Assembly (NCBI GenBank): GCA_964469525.1
Contig: CAYXYU010000006.1
Coordinates: forward strand, 1-64,000
Reading direction: 5' to 3'
Length of the DNA: 64,000 nt
Source of the DNA: JABDCD01 sp964469525
GTDB taxonomy: Bacteria; Pseudomonadota; Alphaproteobacteria; Rickettsiales; SXRF01
The translations under genes and the position numbers were made by a program. The notes under the pieces were generated by a model. It had not been told where the DNA came from. It ran no database searches and saw only the letters and a list, made by a program, of their open reading frames with translations. Below, piece after piece: positions 16,731 through 24,924 of the stretch (positions within the stretch are counted from its first letter, which is position 1; the number at the start of each line of letters is the position of its first letter).

Positions 16731-16815
16731 GTCATCACCCGAATCCGCATAGTGGATTCTAGGGTGATCCAGACTGGATTCCCCTGGGATTTGCTATGCA
16801 AATCCGGGGAATGAC
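16731..16815. repeat. Dispersed palindromic element, family B (copy 3)
   Basis: GTCATCACCCGAATCC opens and GGATTTGC...CCGGGGAATGAC closes the copy. Both arms contain small hairpins, and the middle reads TAGGGTGATCCAGACTGGATTCCCC. It fills the gap between YggT and the ferredoxin gene, and the ferredoxin ribosome-binding site GAGGAG begins right at its right end. Confidence 0.75.
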
Positions 16816-16826
16816 GAGGAGAAATG

Positions 16827-17135
16827 ATGAGCTTCTACCGCCGCCACGTTTTCTGCTGCACTAACCGGCGCGCCCCAGGCGACAAGCGCGGCTGCTGCGC
16901 TGAAAAAAGCGCGGAGGAATTACGCGATTACATGAAGGAACAGGTAAAAAAGGCGGGCATCCGCAAAACCCGCGTCAACGCCGCCGGCTGCCTCGACCGC
17001 TGCGAGTTGGGGCCGTGCATGGTGATCTACCCGGAGGGGGTATGGTATTCCTGCAAAACGAAGCAAGACATTGACGAAGTCATCCGCGAACACTTGCAGG
17101 AAGGGCGAACGGTGGAGCGGTTGCGGTTGCCTTAG
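16827..17135 (+). CDS. Thioredoxin-like [2Fe-2S] ferredoxin domain protein
   Basis: About 102 residues with a Cys cluster near residues 10-11 and 23-24, then GCLDRCELGPC, the classic pattern of thioredoxin-fold [2Fe-2S] proteins related to NuoE and Aquifex-type ferredoxin. Electron-transfer partners are unknown. Two ATGs occur in tandem at 16824 and 16827; the second sits five bases after GAGGAG, so I prefer it. The element of family B abuts the ribosome-binding site. Confidence 0.85.
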   Translation: MSFYRRHVFCCTNRRAPGDKRGCCAEKSAEELRDYMKEQVKKAGIRKTRVNAAGCLDRCELGPCMVIYPEGVWYSCKTKQDIDEVIREHLQEGRTVERLRLP

Positions 17136-17239
17136 CTAAGGATTTTTAAGGATAATGTTCAAAAATCGCTAATTTCACACTACCTTAACATTAAACAGGG
17201 TATAGTTAGAAAATAAACTAACAATATCCCGCGATTTAT

Positions 17240-18121
17240 ATGGCTCATATTGATCAGATGCTTGCCGGCATCCATAATTACGATGAACGGAAGAAAATAG
17301 ATAAGATTATGTCCGGCGCCATGCCTAAATTAGGCATTGCTTATCTTCCAGCAAACGCCGTGGAAAATGCTTATCAGTTCATCGAATCCCTGGTTGACCC
17401 CACTCTTTTGAAAGAAAAAAAAGTGGATAAATTTGGTTATACCAAAGACACTACATGCAAAAAATATGGTGCCTATTACCCGGTTATGGTGCGCGTCCTC
17501 AACATAAGCGAAGCCATGGGGGTACGCCAACAGGAGTATATGCGTGAAGACGGCACACTGGATAAAGAAGCATGGGATAAGGATCGGCGTGAAGCAGATA
17601 ATGCAGCGATGACTATTTTTAATGATTTAATCAAGCTGGGTTGTGTGGCTCTGCCTTATAGCCACAATTACAAGCGCTATACGAATCGTTCCGTTATAAG
17701 TGCCGATGGCATTCCACAACGAGAGAGCATTTCAGATACCCAATATTGCGTGGTACTCCCCTGCGTTTATCCTAGCACAAGGAAATCCACTCCGTTAAAT
17801 CCTGAAGGACCGCATTGGCCAGAACCTGCATTTGGATATCATAAACAGGAGTTTGAAAGAGACACCCAAAGTGCAGAACGCATGATTGCCTACATGTTGA
17901 CCAAGAAGATTAAGACAAAAGATGGAAAATTGGTGCCATTGGTTATTCCTGAAGAGATTATCCATGGAAAAGGATTTGGAGAACTCCCTTTTTTGCGTGC
18001 TGCGTGCTCGAAAGAAAATGCAAAGTTCCTCAAAGAAAAACTTGACTTAAGCATGCCGCTAAAATCACTGCAGCTTGTGGTAGAAAGATCGGGTGCTCTT
18101 ACTCGCCAGCGCGATTTCTAG
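17240..18121 (+). CDS. Hypothetical protein, AT-rich gene
   Basis: I do not recognise this 293-residue protein. It has no signal peptide or membrane segment, is rich in Lys, Tyr and Met, and shows a Cys-containing LPCVYPSTRKS segment near the middle. Codon use is visibly more AT-rich than that of the ferredoxin and ffh genes flanking it. A TATAGT hexamer lies about 45 bp upstream of the ATG and could be a -10 box. Position between housekeeping genes and divergent base composition suggest an acquired gene. Confidence 0.7.
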   Translation: MAHIDQMLAGIHNYDERKKIDKIMSGAMPKLGIAYLPANAVENAYQFIESLVDPTLLKEKKVDKFGYTKDTTCKKYGAYYPVMVRVLNISEAMGVRQQEYMREDGTLDKEAWDKDRREADNAAMTIFNDLIKLGCVALPYSHNYKRYTNRSVISADGIPQRESISDTQYCVVLPCVYPSTRKSTPLNPEGPHWPEPAFGYHKQEFERDTQSAERMIAYMLTKKIKTKDGKLVPLVIPEEIIHGKGFGELPFLRAACSKENAKFLKEKLDLSMPLKSLQLVVERSGALTRQRDF

Positions 18122-18173
18122 ATTGATTTTCAGCCGATCTACACTAAATACCTGTATGCATTGCAGGTAGATC

Positions 18174-19529
18174 ATGTTTTCCTCTCTCTCCAATAAATTA
18201 GGCGATATCTTCACCCGGCTGAAGCGGCGCGGGGCACTCTCCGAGGCGGATATTGACGCGGTGATGCGCGAGGTGCGCATCGCCCTGCTCGAGGCCGACG
18301 TGGCGCTGCCGGTAGTGAAGGAATTTATCGCTTCGCTTAAAGCTAAGGCGCTCGGGGCGGAGGTCATCAGGAGCGTCAGCCCGGCGCAGATGGTGGTCAA
18401 GCTCACCAATGACCACCTGGCGGAACTGCTCGGCAGCGAGCGCCAGACGCTGAGCCTGGCGGCGGCCCCGCCGGTCGTCATCATGATGGCGGGGCTGCAG
18501 GGCTCCGGTAAAACCACCTCCACCGGCAAGCTGGCGCTTCGGCTGAAAAACAAGCACAACAAGAAGGTGCTGGTCGCCTCGCTCGACGTGTACCGCCCGG
18601 CGGCGCAAGAGCAGCTGGCGCAGGTGGCCGCCCGCGCGGGTATCGCCTCGCTGCCGGTCATTCGGGGGGAAAAGCCATTGGCGATTACGGAGCGTGCCTT
18701 AAAAATGGCGCGGCTGGAAGGTTATGACATATTGCTGCTCGACACGGCGGGGCGGCTGCATATCGACGATGAGCTGATGCATGAGCTGCAGGCGGTCAAG
18801 CAGCTGGCGAATCCGCTGGAAACCCTGCTGGTGGCCGATTCCCTGACCGGGCAGGACGCGGTGAACATCGCCAAAAGCTTTCATGAGAAAATCGGCGTCA
18901 CCGGCATCATCCTGACGCGTATCGACGGCGACGGGCGCGGCGGCGCAGCGCTCTCCATGCGCGCCATCACCGGCCAGCCGATCAAGTTCTTAGGGACAGG
19001 CGAGAAGCTCGACGAGTTCGAGGAATTCCATCCCGACCGCATCGCCGGCCGCATCTTAGGAATGGGCGACATCGTGTCGCTGGTCGAAAAAGCCGCCGAG
19101 ACGGTGACGCAGGACGACGCCGAAAAAATGGCGGCGCGGCTGATGGAAGGCCAGTTCGATTTCAATGACCTGCTCGACCAGCTGCGCAAAATGAACAAGA
19201 TGGGTGGCATCGGCAGCATGCTGAACATGCTCCCTGGCATGGGCGGCCTCAAGGACAAGCTGTCGGGCGCACAAGTCGATGAGAAGGCGCTGGCCCGCAA
19301 CGAAGCGATCATCCTCTCCATGACCAAAAAAGAGCGGCAGTTTCCCAAGCTGATCAACGGCTCGCGCCGCCTGCGCATCGCCAACGGCGCCGGGGTGCAG
19401 GTGCAGGATGTCAACCGCCTGCTCAAGCAGCAGCAGCAGATGCAGGACATGATGAAAAAGCTCAAAAAACTCGGCAAAAAAGGCATGCTGCGCGGCGGCG
19501 GGCTGGAAGGCCTGCTGGGGTTGAAATAG
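18174..19529 (+). CDS. ffh: Signal recognition particle GTPase Ffh (SRP54)
   Basis: The 451-residue protein has the N domain (about 1-90), a G domain with GLQGSGKTTSTGKLA (G1), DVYRPAAQEQL, DTAGR (G3) and TRIDGDGRGGAALS, then the Met-rich M domain (about 300-451) that binds signal peptides and 4.5S RNA. It directs nascent membrane proteins to FtsY. The usual downstream neighbours (rpsP, rimM, trmD, rplS) are present but displaced by a repeat, a large hypothetical gene and a divergent acyltransferase. Confidence 0.97.
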   Translation: MFSSLSNKLGDIFTRLKRRGALSEADIDAVMREVRIALLEADVALPVVKEFIASLKAKALGAEVIRSVSPAQMVVKLTNDHLAELLGSERQTLSLAAAPPVVIMMAGLQGSGKTTSTGKLALRLKNKHNKKVLVASLDVYRPAAQEQLAQVAARAGIASLPVIRGEKPLAITERALKMARLEGYDILLLDTAGRLHIDDELMHELQAVKQLANPLETLLVADSLTGQDAVNIAKSFHEKIGVTGIILTRIDGDGRGGAALSMRAITGQPIKFLGTGEKLDEFEEFHPDRIAGRILGMGDIVSLVEKAAETVTQDDAEKMAARLMEGQFDFNDLLDQLRKMNKMGGIGSMLNMLPGMGGLKDKLSGAQVDEKALARNEAIILSMTKKERQFPKLINGSRRLRIANGAGVQVQDVNRLLKQQQQMQDMMKKLKKLGKKGMLRGGGLEGLLGLK

Positions 19530-19531
19530 CC

Positions 19532-19675
19532 GTCATTGCGAGGCACAGCCGAAGCAATCCAGGATATTGTCATTCTGAGCCGAAGGCGAAGAATCTATTA
19601 AACAGATCCTTCCTACGCTCAGGATGACAAGAAAAGCTGGATTGCCGCGTCGGCCTGCGGCCTCCTCGCAATGAC
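19532..19675. repeat. Palindromic element with a second element nested inside it
   Basis: The outer element begins with GTCATTGCGAGGCACAGCC, continues with GAAGCAATCCAG, and ends with the complement CTGGATTGCCGCG...CCTCGCAATGAC. Its loop is interrupted by a complete family A element at 19569-19628 (GTCATTCTGAGCCGAAGG ... ACGCTCAGGATGAC). The rest of the 306-bp gap up to 19835 is AT-rich and probably holds the promoter of the next gene; I see no other feature in it. Confidence 0.8.
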
Positions 19676-19835
19676 AATAATAACTAACTGTTTCTTAACC
19701 CTATTCTGTTGTCATAATCCTGTAACAATAGGCAACAGCCTGCCGTCATCAAACCTTCATTAGGATTTATAAGGATATTCTGGCAGAATCTATGATAAGA
19801 ACATGTATATTCACCAAAACGGCATGAGATAAGCC

Positions 19836-21503
19836 ATGTGGGATAAGTTCAAGGGTTTCTTGACTAACGCGTTCGGTGACCCGAGCAAGGGCACCAGCGG
19901 CCTGAAGGCAGGCGGCATTATCGGCGCCATCCTGACCACCATCATCGGCGGCCTGATCGGCCTGTTCACCGGCGGTCCCGGCGGCATGCTCCTCGGCGCC
20001 GCGCTCGGCCTGGGGGGCGGTACGATGATGGGCGGTAAGTTTAATGAGGTTGCCAGTTCCATTGCGGGAACCGGTAGCTCAGCCTTACCTGGAATGTCAT
20101 TGGGGGAAGCAAACACCCCTACGCAGGAGCTCCCAGCCCCCGTCGCTGGCAGCAAAAATATTATCGAGGCTCCGATATTGGAAAACTTCATCGTGCCCAG
20201 AGATAGTACCGCCTCCTTGGTAGAGAAGCGCAGGGAACTCATGAATGCAAAACATCTGGAGCGGCTTGGCGTGTTGAAGCTCAGCCCAGATCAGATTGCA
20301 ATGGAAAACAATCTGGAAGCAGAAGACAAAAAAGTCGCTGATTTCGTAGCCACCATGAAGGCCTATGATGAACGTCAGCGACAGTATATGGGGGAAAATG
20401 GAGAGCGTGCGAAATTGATCCAGGAACTCGTTAAGCATCGCATGGATAGAGCAAAGGCGGAGGACGCTGTGCCGGAACTTCCTTCTGTTTCTGCTACATT
20501 GCAACGGCTGCAGGTTTCTCCGCTCATAGAGGAATATGGAGGCACATATAGCAGAGATGAGGGAGAAGACGGGGAAAGAGCCAGAGGCAAAAAATGGGAG
20601 GAGACTGATCCTATATCGAAAGCTGCTTACGCTTTTAATCGACTGGAGGGGCAAGTTGCACATTTTTACGAAGAAGTTCATGGTGGTCCTGGGAAAACCG
20701 AGGGGCAACATGGGCAAAACTATAAGGACCTAGCTCCTAAGGGAAGAGAGAGATTCGCTGGATTATTCCGCGCTGCTTTTAAAGAAGAAATTAGTGAACT
20801 AGGTGAGCCTAAATTTGCTGATCTAAACAATAATATTTCTTTTGTTTATGGAGACTGGACTCCAGGGATTAATCGTAATTATGATGAACGTGCTAATGAC
20901 ACGCTGGTGGTTACAACTTTATTGCGCAAAAATCCTGATACCTTGGTTAAAGATGCGCTTCCCGGTGAAGAGCTTGCTCCTGAAATTAAAGATTTAAGAG
21001 TAAGCGAAGCTACTAAAGTATGGGCAGAACGCGCCAAGAAGCGCATCATTGACGATTTCGGCACTGAACAGGATAAAGAAGCAATCGCTGCCTACGACCG
21101 CGCGATTAGTTATTGCGATGCCTGCAATAAGAGATTTCTGGTCATGGAAGAATTAGGGCAGATGAATGATGCCGTGCTGGAGCTTAAGAAATTCCGTGAG
21201 AATGAGTTAGTTCCCGCCAGAGAAAAAGCGGATACCTTTATAAATAAAACCTTACCGGAGATTAATCAGCAAATTGAGCAGGGCGGCAAAATGGCCTCAG
21301 TAGCAGCCGCAGCGCAGGATGCAGTCCGTGGCGCCACTGCTGCCGGTGTAGGTAGCGGTACGGATGTGGAGCCGGATGTGCAGTTAACTGGCGGTACTGC
21401 TGCTGCCAGACCGCAACAGCCGCGCAGAGTAACTCCACCTGCTGCCGTTGGTGCCGCTCCTGGCGGATCTCCAAGTCCGGGTACCGGCGCTTCTCCCAGC
21501 TAA
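19836..21503 (+). CDS. Hypothetical protein with glycine-zipper N-terminus
   Basis: Not recognised. The first 70 residues hold a strongly hydrophobic Gly-rich segment (GGIIGAILTTIIGGLIGLF followed by GGMLLGAALGLGGG), typical of glycine-zipper membrane insertion. Residues about 100-480 are charged and helical, and the last ~60 are Ala/Pro/Gly-rich. The GC-rich 5' part contrasts with an AT-rich middle (about 20500-21100), as if two sources were joined. It is convergent with the acyltransferase gene, 9 bp apart. A membrane-active or secreted role is conceivable but unproven. Confidence 0.7.
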   Translation: MWDKFKGFLTNAFGDPSKGTSGLKAGGIIGAILTTIIGGLIGLFTGGPGGMLLGAALGLGGGTMMGGKFNEVASSIAGTGSSALPGMSLGEANTPTQELPAPVAGSKNIIEAPILENFIVPRDSTASLVEKRRELMNAKHLERLGVLKLSPDQIAMENNLEAEDKKVADFVATMKAYDERQRQYMGENGERAKLIQELVKHRMDRAKAEDAVPELPSVSATLQRLQVSPLIEEYGGTYSRDEGEDGERARGKKWEETDPISKAAYAFNRLEGQVAHFYEEVHGGPGKTEGQHGQNYKDLAPKGRERFAGLFRAAFKEEISELGEPKFADLNNNISFVYGDWTPGINRNYDERANDTLVVTTLLRKNPDTLVKDALPGEELAPEIKDLRVSEATKVWAERAKKRIIDDFGTEQDKEAIAAYDRAISYCDACNKRFLVMEELGQMNDAVLELKKFRENELVPAREKADTFINKTLPEINQQIEQGGKMASVAAAAQDAVRGATAAGVGSGTDVEPDVQLTGGTAAARPQQPRRVTPPAAVGAAPGGSPSPGTGASPS

Positions 21504-21512
21504 TTGTAACTC

Positions 21513-22211
21513 CTACTCCCCCGGAATCGAATATTTCAGCCGCAGGACGACTTCCTGCAGGTAGTTCACGTTGACTTTTTCCGGCGGGATGGCCGGGCCG
21601 CAGATGGCGGTGACCTTGCGGCCCCAGTGGCGCGGGAACCAGCGGAACGGCGATTTCAGGTATTTGCGCGAGAAGACGCTGCCCCACAGGCCGGAAAGCG
21701 CCATCGGGATCACCGGCACGGGGTCGCGCTTCATGATCCATTCGATGCCCGGCCGGAAGCGGCCCAGGCTGCCGGTGAAGGTCAAAAACCCCTCGGGAAA
21801 GATGCAGATCAGGTCGCCGTTTTTAAGCCCGTTCGAGATCTCATCGAACGCCCGCTCGACGCTCTTGCGGTTGGGGGCGATGGGAATAGAGCGGTCGAGC
21901 TTCATAAGATAATGCACGCCGGGGATATTATAGATGTCCTCGTCGATCAGGTAGCGCACGATGCGCTTGCAGCCGGCGTCAATAATCGGCCCGTCCATGT
22001 AGGAAACATGGTTGCAGATGATGATGGCGCCGCCCTTTTCGGGGATATTTTCAAAGCCGATATAGCGCGGGCGGTACACCCAGAGGGTCAGTTTATGGGC
22101 GATTTTGCGTAAAATCGGCTCGGGATCGAGCTTGAATCCGCCGTCTGGAAGACGCAATCTGGGGCGAAATTCCATTATTTTAGGCACGATCTCCTGCGCA
22201 AAAGCGCGCAT
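21513..22211 (-). CDS. 1-acyl-glycerol-3-phosphate acyltransferase-like protein (PlsC family)
   Basis: The acyltransferase motifs are present: NHVSYMD (NHx4D, motif I), FPEGFLT (motif III) and VPVIPMAL (motif IV). PlsC enzymes acylate lysophosphatidic acid at the inner membrane. The ALSGLWGSVFSRK ending resembles the acyltransferase module of Aas-type lysophospholipid acyltransferases, so the substrate could be a lysophospholipid. Only one possible short hydrophobic helix is seen. The start at 22211 is uncertain; an ATG 12 codons later is possible. Confidence 0.85.
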   Translation of the reverse strand: MRAFAQEIVPKIMEFRPRLRLPDGGFKLDPEPILRKIAHKLTLWVYRPRYIGFENIPEKGGAIIICNHVSYMDGPIIDAGCKRIVRYLIDEDIYNIPGVHYLMKLDRSIPIAPNRKSVERAFDEISNGLKNGDLICIFPEGFLTFTGSLGRFRPGIEWIMKRDPVPVIPMALSGLWGSVFSRKYLKSPFRWFPRHWGRKVTAICGPAIPPEKVNVNYLQEVVLRLKYSIPGE

Positions 22212-22314
22212 ATCCTTACTCCCACATACTTAAGTATATCATTTTTTGGGTTAAAATTGGATAAAAATCCCCTTCTCCGCCGCTCGGGAAAGGCAAAAAA
22301 GGCTTTACCTGCCC

Positions 22315-22320
22315 TATAAT
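22315..22320 (+). promoter_or_regulatory. Possible -10 box of the rpsP-rimM-trmD-rplS operon
   Basis: A perfect TATAAT lies about 48 bp before the rpsP ATG, but the -35 position (GGCAAA) is weak. Confidence 0.35.
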
Positions 22321-22367
22321 TGCTGTTATAAGACGCGACCCTTAAACTCAAAAACACAAAGGACCCC

Positions 22368-22730
22368 ATGCCGACTACCATCAGAATGTCCCGTGCCGGA
22401 ACCAAAAAGCGCCCCTATTACCGCATCGTGGTCACCAATTCCCGCAGCCCGCGCGACAGCAAATTCATTGAACGCATTGGTACCTATAATCCGTTGCTGG
22501 CCAACGATAATGAAAAACGTGTCATCATCAACACCGAGCGCGCTAAATACTGGCTGTCGCAGGGCGTACAACTCTCCGACCGGGTACATCTCTTTTTCAA
22601 CAAGGCCGGGTTGGTCAAGACCGCTCCGGCGCACAAGCCGCAGCGCGGCCCGAAAAAGGCCAAGGAGGGCGCCGCTGAAGGCGCTGCCGCTCCCGCCGCT
22701 GCCCCGGCTGCCGAAGCCGCCCAGGCATAA
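22368..22730 (+). CDS. rpsP: Small ribosomal subunit protein S16
   Basis: The 120-residue protein has the S16 N-terminus (IRMSRAGTKKRPYYRIVV), SPRDSKFIERIGTYNPL, and a C-terminal Lys/Ala-rich extension (about residues 85-120) common in alphaproteobacteria. AAAGGA precedes the ATG. It is the first gene of the conserved rpsP-rimM-trmD-rplS operon. Confidence 0.97.
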   Translation: MPTTIRMSRAGTKKRPYYRIVVTNSRSPRDSKFIERIGTYNPLLANDNEKRVIINTERAKYWLSQGVQLSDRVHLFFNKAGLVKTAPAHKPQRGPKKAKEGAAEGAAAPAAAPAAEAAQA

Positions 22731-22737
22731 TCCCTTT

Positions 22738-22813
22738 GTCATTCCGAGCTTGTCGAGGAATCTTTCTCTACAAGATAAAGATCCTTCGACTCACTGCGTT
22801 CGCTCAGGATGAC
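22738..22813. repeat. Dispersed palindromic element, family A, overlapping the rimM start
   Basis: The left end is GTCATTCCGAGCTTGTCGAGG and the right end CGACTCACTGCG...GCTCAGGATGAC, an inverted pair. It lies entirely in the 78-bp rpsP-rimM gap. The ATG in its conserved right end (CAGGATGACAA) is the rimM start codon. Confidence 0.8.
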
Positions 22814-23321
22814 AAATAAACAAAAACTCCTTGTAGGTATCGTTCTCGCCGCCCATGGCGTGCACGGCCATGTCAAAATCCGCAGCTACACGGAACATCC
22901 AGAAGCGGTTTTCTCTTATGCACTGACCGACCGTTCCGGGAAACGCAAATTTCTGCTCACGCGCCTCGGCGGCAATGCAAAAACCTTTATTGCCGCCATC
23001 GAGGGCATTGCCGACCGCAGCGCGGCGGAGTTGCTCAAGGGAACGGAGCTCTACGCCGATACCTCCCAATTGCCTGTTAAAAAGGATAATGAATGGTATT
23101 ACGGTGAGCTTACCGGCCTGGAGGTGCGCCTGGAAGACGGCACCATCTATGGGCATGTCGCACAAATCTACAATTTCGGCGCCGGCGACATTCTTGAGAT
23201 AAAGCACCCGGACGGCAATCTGGAAATGCTGCCGTTCCGGGAGCCGTTCGTGGGAAAGATCCATACCAATAAGGGGTATCTGGAAGTACGCCCCCCGGAG
23301 TATGTGGAGGAGGATAAATGA
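22809..23321 (+). CDS. rimM: Ribosome maturation factor RimM
   Basis: The 170-residue protein has the N-terminal RimM domain (VGIVLAAHGVHGHVKIRSYTE) and the C-terminal PRC-barrel (from about residue 96, WYYGELTGLEV, ending LPFREPFV). It assists 30S assembly by binding S19. The start codon at 22809 lies inside the right end of a palindromic repeat, yet the protein begins at the family's normal position, so the repeat supplies the codon. There is no clear Shine-Dalgarno sequence. Its TGA overlaps the trmD ATG. Confidence 0.95.
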   Translation: MTNKQKLLVGIVLAAHGVHGHVKIRSYTEHPEAVFSYALTDRSGKRKFLLTRLGGNAKTFIAAIEGIADRSAAELLKGTELYADTSQLPVKKDNEWYYGELTGLEVRLEDGTIYGHVAQIYNFGAGDILEIKHPDGNLEMLPFREPFVGKIHTNKGYLEVRPPEYVEEDK

Positions 23322-24064
23322 CCACTCCTCTGTTCTCTTCCATTGTACTGACGCTGTTTCCCGAGATGTTTCCGGGGCCGCTGGGGATGTCGCTGGCGGG
23401 AAAAGCACTGGAGAAGGGTATCTGGTCGCTGGAGGCGATCGATATCCGCAGTTTTGCCACGGACAGGCATAAAACCGTCGATGACAGCCCCTATGGCGGC
23501 GGCACCGGCATGGTGCTGAAGCCGGATGTGGTGGATGAAGCGGTCGAGGCAGCCAAGGTGAAGCTGCCGGGAGCAACGATTATTTATATGACGCCACGGG
23601 GGCTTCCGTTAACTCAGGAGCTTGTCCGGCAGTTGCTATCCCCCTCTCCCAACCTCCCCCCGCAAGCAGGAGGAGGAGTAATCATTCTCTGCGGACGGTT
23701 CGAGGGGGTAGACCAGCGGGTCATTGACCATCACCGGATGCGGGAGGTCAGCTTGGGCGATTTCGTGCTTTCGGGGGGCGAAATCGCCGCCCTGGCCCTG
23801 CTGGACGCCGCTGTTCGCCTGCTGCCGGGGGTGATCGGCAAGGAAAGTGCCCTGGCCCAAGAAAGCTTCCATTGCACAGCAGATTATGCTGGACTGCTGG
23901 AATATCCTCATTATACTCGTCCGGCTCTCTGGAAAGGCAGGCTGGTGCCTGATATATTGCTTTCCGGGAATCACGAACAGATAGAGGCGTGGCGGCTCGA
24001 GCAGGCCAGAACCATTACGGCGGCTCGCCGCCCCGATTTGTTGAAAAAAGGAAGAAAGACATGA
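23318..24064 (+). CDS. trmD: tRNA (guanine-N1-)-methyltransferase TrmD
   Basis: TrmD methylates G37 of tRNAs. The trefoil-knot SAM site is seen in LCGRFEGVD, LGDFVLSGGEIAALALLDA and LPGVIG; the C-terminal PHYTRP and LLSGNH are also typical. Between LTQELVRQL and VIILCGRFEG it has LSPSPNLPPQAGGG, several residues longer than I expect there. The DNA of that segment (23642-23678) looks like the family C repeat. The start overlaps rimM by 4 bp, and the rplS start overlaps its stop. Confidence 0.95.
   Translation: MTTPLFSSIVLTLFPEMFPGPLGMSLAGKALEKGIWSLEAIDIRSFATDRHKTVDDSPYGGGTGMVLKPDVVDEAVEAAKVKLPGATIIYMTPRGLPLTQELVRQLLSPSPNLPPQAGGGVIILCGRFEGVDQRVIDHHRMREVSLGDFVLSGGEIAALALLDAAVRLLPGVIGKESALAQESFHCTADYAGLLEYPHYTRPALWKGRLVPDILLSGNHEQIEAWRLEQARTITAARRPDLLKKGRKT
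23642..23678. repeat. Short family C-like palindrome inside trmD
   Basis: CCCTCTCCCAACCTCC-CCCCGCAAGCAGGAGGAGGAG has the layout of the CCCTCTCCCGC...GCGGGAGAGGG element seen at 39990-40014. It lies in frame and encodes part of a Pro/Ser/Gly-rich loop in TrmD. Confidence 0.5.
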
Positions 24065-24453
24065 ATACGCTGCAGAAAATTGAACAGAACTCGATGAAGA
24101 AACTGGCCGAGGGCAAGCGCCTCGATGCCTTTTCACAGGGCGACACGGTGAAGGTCAACGTGCGCATCATCGAGGGCGAGACCGAGCGCGTCCAGGCCTA
24201 TGAGGGCGTCGTCATCGCCATCAAGAAGGCCGGCCTGCGCAGCGCGTTCACCGTACGGAAGATCAGCCACGGCGAAGGCGTCGAGCGCGTCTTCCCGCTC
24301 TATTCCCCGCGCGTCGACAGCGTCGAGCTGATCCGCAAGGGCGACGTACGCCGCGCCAAGCTGTATTACCTGCGCGGCCTGACCGGCAAAGCCGCCCGCA
24401 TCACCGAAAAGAAGGATGCCGAGCAGGCCGAGGCGGCAACCGCCGAGGAATAG
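24061..24453 (+). CDS. rplS: Large ribosomal subunit protein L19
   Basis: The 130-residue protein shows the L19 core: FSQGDTVKVNVRI, ERVQAYEGVVIA, SAFTVRKISHGEGVERVFPLYSP and RAKLYYLRGLTGKAARI. A short acidic/Ala tail follows. The ATG at 24061 overlaps the trmD stop as ATGA; the longer open frame upstream reads through trmD. It is the last conserved gene of the operon. Confidence 0.97.
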   Translation: MNTLQKIEQNSMKKLAEGKRLDAFSQGDTVKVNVRIIEGETERVQAYEGVVIAIKKAGLRSAFTVRKISHGEGVERVFPLYSPRVDSVELIRKGDVRRAKLYYLRGLTGKAARITEKKDAEQAEAATAEE

Positions 24454-24459
24454 GCCGTT

Positions 24460-24924
24460 GTGGATAGTCATTCCGAAGAAGGACAACTCCCCCCTTACCT
24501 TTTAAATCTACTCCTGCCCAATGCCCCCCAAAATATTGAACGCGGGATAAGGCGGCTTTTGCAGGACGATGCAACACGCATTCTGAATACTATTCCTGAA
24601 ACTGCCGTGCCTGACGAAAAAATTCATCCCTTGGTGATTGCCGTCGGCCTATACCGGGAAGAAAAACTAACGCTAGAAGAAATGACCGCTGCCTGCCGCA
24701 AGGTACAAGGCCAATTAAAGGATGCCGTCAAGCGCATAAAAAATCAGGTTACCGCTGCAAGTACTACTCCTGCGGTAAAACCGGAGACGGTTCAAGACTT
24801 GCTTAATGCAGTCAATGATATCGTATCCAATGCGATGGTACTGCAACAAAAGGCGAATGAACCTGCTGTTGCTGACCGGGAACCGGATATGCAATTGGGC
24901 AACACTCGTATATGGATTCAATAA
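24460..24924 (+). CDS. Hypothetical protein between rplS and leuC
   Basis: Not recognised. The 154-residue, mostly helical protein has no signal peptide or membrane segment. It starts with GTG six bases after the rplS stop and its TAA overlaps the leuC ATG as TAATG, so it is probably co-transcribed with both and coupled to leuC. Base composition is more AT-rich than that of its neighbours. Confidence 0.6.
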   Translation: MDSHSEEGQLPPYLLNLLLPNAPQNIERGIRRLLQDDATRILNTIPETAVPDEKIHPLVIAVGLYREEKLTLEEMTAACRKVQGQLKDAVKRIKNQVTAASTTPAVKPETVQDLLNAVNDIVSNAMVLQQKANEPAVADREPDMQLGNTRIWIQ

